A stretch of DNA of 6,663 nucleotides from DUEL01 sp964580565. GTDB lineage: Bacteria; Chloroflexota; Anaerolineae; B4-G1; DUEL01. This document shows, one piece after another, positions 4,807-6,663 of this stretch. The notes below the pieces were generated by a model. The model did no database searches. It was not told where the DNA came from and worked only from the letters and a program-made list of their open reading frames with translations. The position numbers were made by a program, and so were the translations under genes. Positions within the stretch are counted from its first letter, which is position 1. Every line of letters starts with the position of its first letter. The DNA is taken from NCBI GenBank assembly GCA_964580565.1, contig CAZOLN010000142.1:1-6663 (forward strand). The letters run 5' to 3'.

Positions 4807-6075
4807 ATGGGGATCGAACTGGATAGCCTGGCGATCATCGGGATGACCATCGTCGCCGCTTACCTGGGAAGCAAACTGGTGCAACGGGTCGGTATCCCCC
4901 AGGTGGTCGGTTTCATCGTCGTGGGGCTCCTCCTCGGTACGTCCTTCCTCGACCTCATCCCCCTGGAGATGGTCCGCGAACTGGGCTTCATCAGCGAGAT
5001 CGCGCTGGGGTTGATCGGCTTTGAGATCGGCTCCCACCTGCGCTTCAGCGAACTCCGCCGGATGGGCCGTACGATCCTGATGATCCTCTTGGGGGAAGCG
5101 GTAGGTACGTTCCTTCTGGTCACCGTGGGGGTCTACCTGCTCACCCGATCCGACTACACCGCCCTGATCTTCGGCGCGCTGGCCGCGGCGACCGCTCCGG
5201 CGGCCACGGTGGACGTGCTGGCTGAGTACCGGTCGAAAGGCCCCCTGACGACGACGTTGTTGGCCGTGGTGGGGATGGACGACGTGCTGGCGCTGCTCCT
5301 CTTCAGCCTCGCCGCGGCATTGGCGGAGTCGCTGCTGGCGAAGACCGGGGGGCTCTCCCTCCAGCAGGTCGTCGCCCTTCCTCTGCAGGAGATCGGCGGC
5401 GCGCTCCTGCTGGGCGTGGGGATCGGCCTGCCGTTCGAATGGCTGCTGGACCGGCTCAAGGGGCGGCACGCCGTCTACGCCTACATCGTTGGAACGGTGC
5501 TGCTGGTCGCCGGGCTGGCTAACTCCATCCACGCCTCCCTCATCCTGGCGACGATGACGATGGGGATCGTGGTGACCAACATCGGCAGCGACAACAGCGA
5601 GTACGTGGCCTGCGTGGTGGAGCGGGTCGGGCCGCTGGCCTACACCCTCTTCTTCGCCCTGGTCGGCGCCCGCTTCCAGATCGCGCTCCTGCCGCAGATG
5701 GGGCTCCTGGGCCTCCTTTACATTATCCTACGGACGGCCGGGAAGTTCGGTGGGGCCTGGCTGGGTGGCTGGTTGGGGCGGGCCCCCCGTGCCGTGCGAG
5801 ATAACCTGGGGCTGGGGCTCCTCTCCCAGGCGGGGGTCGCCGTCGGGCTGGCCCTCTCCGTCGCTAACCGGTTCGACATCTATGGACCGGCCGGTGCGGC
5901 CCTGGGCGAGTTGGTGGTCAACGTCATCACCGCCACCACCTTCGTGGTCCAGATGGTCGGTCCCGTGATGGTCAAACTGGCGATCACCCGGGCCGGAGAG
6001 GTCGGCCTGGGCACGGCGGCGGAGGACGAGGGCGTCGTTCCCTCGGTCCCCTGCCCGAACGGAAAGGGGTTCTAG
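4807..6075 (+). CDS. CPA2-family monovalent cation/proton antiporter
   Basis: This is an integral membrane Na+/H+ exchanger-domain protein (CPA2 superfamily), exchanging Na+ or K+ for protons to control pH and salt. The 422 residues hold about 12 hydrophobic segments between residues 5 and 395. Motifs include GIPQVVGFIVVGLLLG (29-44), the unwound-helix region ATAPAATVDVLAEY (128-141), GMDDVLALLL (156-165) with adjacent Asp158 and Asp159, and RTAGKFGGAWLG (309-320) with Lys313. The Asp-Asp pair plus lysine is the arrangement of NapA/NhaA-type electrogenic antiporters, whereas Kef channels show Gln-Asp. No C-terminal RCK/TrkA domain is present; the last 25 residues are a short polar tail. The ATG 4807 start has GGAGGAG 6 nt upstream; an open frame reaching back to 4693 lies upstream of the predicted transcript. 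The next gene starts one base after the stop. Confidence 0.9.
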   Translation: MGIELDSLAIIGMTIVAAYLGSKLVQRVGIPQVVGFIVVGLLLGTSFLDLIPLEMVRELGFISEIALGLIGFEIGSHLRFSELRRMGRTILMILLGEAVGTFLLVTVGVYLLTRSDYTALIFGALAAATAPAATVDVLAEYRSKGPLTTTLLAVVGMDDVLALLLFSLAAALAESLLAKTGGLSLQQVVALPLQEIGGALLLGVGIGLPFEWLLDRLKGRHAVYAYIVGTVLLVAGLANSIHASLILATMTMGIVVTNIGSDNSEYVACVVERVGPLAYTLFFALVGARFQIALLPQMGLLGLLYIILRTAGKFGGAWLGGWLGRAPRAVRDNLGLGLLSQAGVAVGLALSVANRFDIYGPAGAALGELVVNVITATTFVVQMVGPVMVKLAITRAGEVGLGTAAEDEGVVPSVPCPNGKGF

Positions 6076-6076
6076 A

Positions 6077-6442
6077 GTGCACGGCGAGACAAAGACGTCG
6101 GATGTGCTGAGAACTGGCACAGCCCGCGAGGTGGCGGAACTCCACTATCAGGCGGTGGTGGAGGGGAACCTGGACCTGTGGCGGGCGACGCTGAAAGCCG
6201 ACTACCGACCGATGGTGGGGCGGCGGGGGAGCACGCCCGACTTCTGGTGGAGGACGGGCCGGAAGTACGCGACGGAATACGGGGTGACGTACCGCTTCCT
6301 CCGGGTGGACCGGGCCGATGAGCACCGCCAGAAGCTCTTCTTCGAGCGGCTCAACGCCGACGGTACCCCCCGTGGTATGCCCGTCCCCATCCATCTGGTG
6401 CGGGAGGAAGAGGGCTGGCGGGTCGAAATGGCGACCTATTGA
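6077..6442 (+). CDS. small NTF2-like/SnoaL-type fold protein, unknown function
   Basis: The 121-residue product has the look of the NTF2-like cone fold. An N-terminal helical part (AREVAELHYQAVVEGNLDLWRATL, residues 16-39, cited by position) resembles the 'YxAvxxgDxxxw' opening of SnoaL/DUF4440 proteins. Beta strands follow with RVD (77-79), LFFERLNADG (87-96) and a final strand pair PIHLVREEEGWRVEMATY (104-121). The 'G-W-R-V' ending is common where such proteins close. Members may bind small ligands or act as enzymes, but no catalytic residues are assignable here. It starts with GTG one base after the antiporter stop, with GGAAAGGGG (6061-6069) as ribosome binding site inside the antiporter's last codons. 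It is therefore almost surely co-translated with it and could be a regulatory partner. That role is inference from position only. Confidence 0.72.
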   Translation: MHGETKTSDVLRTGTAREVAELHYQAVVEGNLDLWRATLKADYRPMVGRRGSTPDFWWRTGRKYATEYGVTYRFLRVDRADEHRQKLFFERLNADGTPRGMPVPIHLVREEEGWRVEMATY

Positions 6443-6496
6443 CCTCTCCCTGCCTCCTGCATCCACACCGTGACCTTTTTCCCTCCCCGGTGTTAT

Positions 6497-6513
6497 CTCT
6501 CCTGAAAGGAGAG
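6497..6513 (+). other. short hairpin downstream of the antiporter operon
   Basis: CTCTCCT (6497-6503) and AGGAGAG (6507-6513) form a 7-bp stem with a 3-nt GAA loop, 54 nt after the NTF2-like stop. It is followed by pyrimidine-rich CCTCTCTAGG but no T-run, so terminator function is only possible. It lies ahead of the third palindrome, and the rest of the 6443-6620 gap holds nothing else I recognise except the fabF ribosome binding site. Confidence 0.35.
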
Positions 6514-6531
6514 CCTCTCTAGGGATTGCAT

Positions 6532-6586
6532 GCCGCAGAGGCAGGGAGAGCACGGAGGAACTCTGTGTGCCCCGTGTCTCTGTGGT
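6532..6586. repeat. CACAGAG-family palindrome, copy 3 (degenerate)
   Basis: Arms 6532-6557 and 6561-6586 are again exactly 26 nt each, separated by only GAA. Eighteen positions pair by Watson-Crick rules and five more are G-U in the plus-strand RNA, so 23 of 26 pair in that transcript; on the minus strand those five are C-A mismatches. The right arm ends TGTGGTGAAC, the same tail as copy 2. It separates the antiporter/NTF2-like operon from fabF. Confidence 0.8.
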
Positions 6587-6620
6587 GAACGTCACCCTGT
6601 AACGCTTAAGGAGGTAAACC

Positions 6621-6663
6621 GTGAGGCGACGCGTCGTGGTGACCGGTCTGGGAGCAGTCACCC
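6621..6663 (+). CDS. fabF: beta-ketoacyl-ACP synthase II, N-terminal start only
   Basis: Only the first 14 codons are in the window. They read MRRRVVVTGLGAVT, which is the classic N-terminus of FabF/KAS II (R-R-V-V-V-T-G-x-G), the condensing enzyme that extends acyl-ACP with malonyl-ACP in fatty acid synthesis. The start is GTG with a full TAAGGAGGT ribosome binding site (6607-6615) 5 nt upstream. The catalytic Cys and two His lie beyond the window. No good promoter is visible between the palindrome and the start. Other KAS-family members (for example polyketide KS) can begin the same way, but a stand-alone FabF is by far the likeliest. Confidence 0.85.
   Translation, partial: MRRRVVVTGLGAVT

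Noticed and set aside
4645..5532. 295-codon minus-strand open frame opposite the antiporter
   Set aside because: The translation is a Gln/Asp/Arg/His-rich shadow typical of GC-rich antisense frames, while the opposite strand encodes a membrane protein with transporter motifs.
6465..6493. ACACCG / CGGTGT inverted repeat after the NTF2-like gene
   Set aside because: The 6-bp stem has a 17-nt loop and the CTTTTTCC tract lies inside the loop, so it is not a convincing terminator.
757..6586. CRISPR-like array
   Set aside because: The repeats are palindromes kilobases apart with no regular spacers and no cas genes.

Overview
The window looks like chromosomal DNA from a high-GC bacterium. Codons strongly prefer G or C in third position, start sites carry AAGGAGG-type ribosome binding sites, and sigma-70-like promoters are easy to read. 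The style of the GH1 beta-glycosidase, the two small anonymous membrane proteins and the intergenic CACAGAG palindromes point, in my judgement, to Chloroflexota (Anaerolineae-like). That is inference and not proven by anything in the window. There are eight genes, no tRNA or rRNA, no CRISPR array and no insertion sequence.

Layout. (1) A consensus promoter at 59-86 drives two small genes (169-474 and 527-748) for uncharacterised membrane-anchored proteins. (2) After a long perfect palindrome (757-824), a second consensus promoter sits almost on top of the start codon of a GH1 beta-glucosidase/beta-galactosidase-type gene (874-2199), which is predicted to be leaderless. (3) A second palindrome (2206-2278) fills the gap between this gene and a convergent leftward pair encoding the two subunits of a family I, glutaconate-type CoA-transferase (B 2287-3057, A 3057-4031). 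Their stop and start overlap. The A subunit probably begins at a TTG behind an unusually complete Shine-Dalgarno. (4) Upstream of the CoA-transferase pair, on the same strand, lies a YacP-type NYN/PIN-fold RNase gene (4102-4617) followed by a hairpin that looks like an intrinsic terminator. (5) A divergent promoter region (about 4635-4780) also drives a CPA2-type Na+(K+)/H+ antiporter (4807-6075), with a small NTF2-like gene (6077-6442) starting one base after its stop. (6) A 178-base intergenic stretch holds a third, more degenerate palindrome (6532-6586). Then fabF (beta-ketoacyl-ACP synthase II) begins at 6621 and runs off the window.

The genes do not form one pathway: sugar hydrolysis, CoA transfer, RNA turnover, ion homeostasis and fatty acid synthesis sit in short separate transcription units. 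What ties the window together is the palindromic repeat family. Each arm is 26 nt and built from three spaced CACAGAG heptamers. Three full copies lie only between transcription units, and a probable solo half-copy sits in the leader of the first operon. I see no defence island, secretion system or other obvious novel multi-gene system. The repeat family, the leaderless glycosidase and the pairing of the antiporter with an NTF2-like partner are the items most worth following up.
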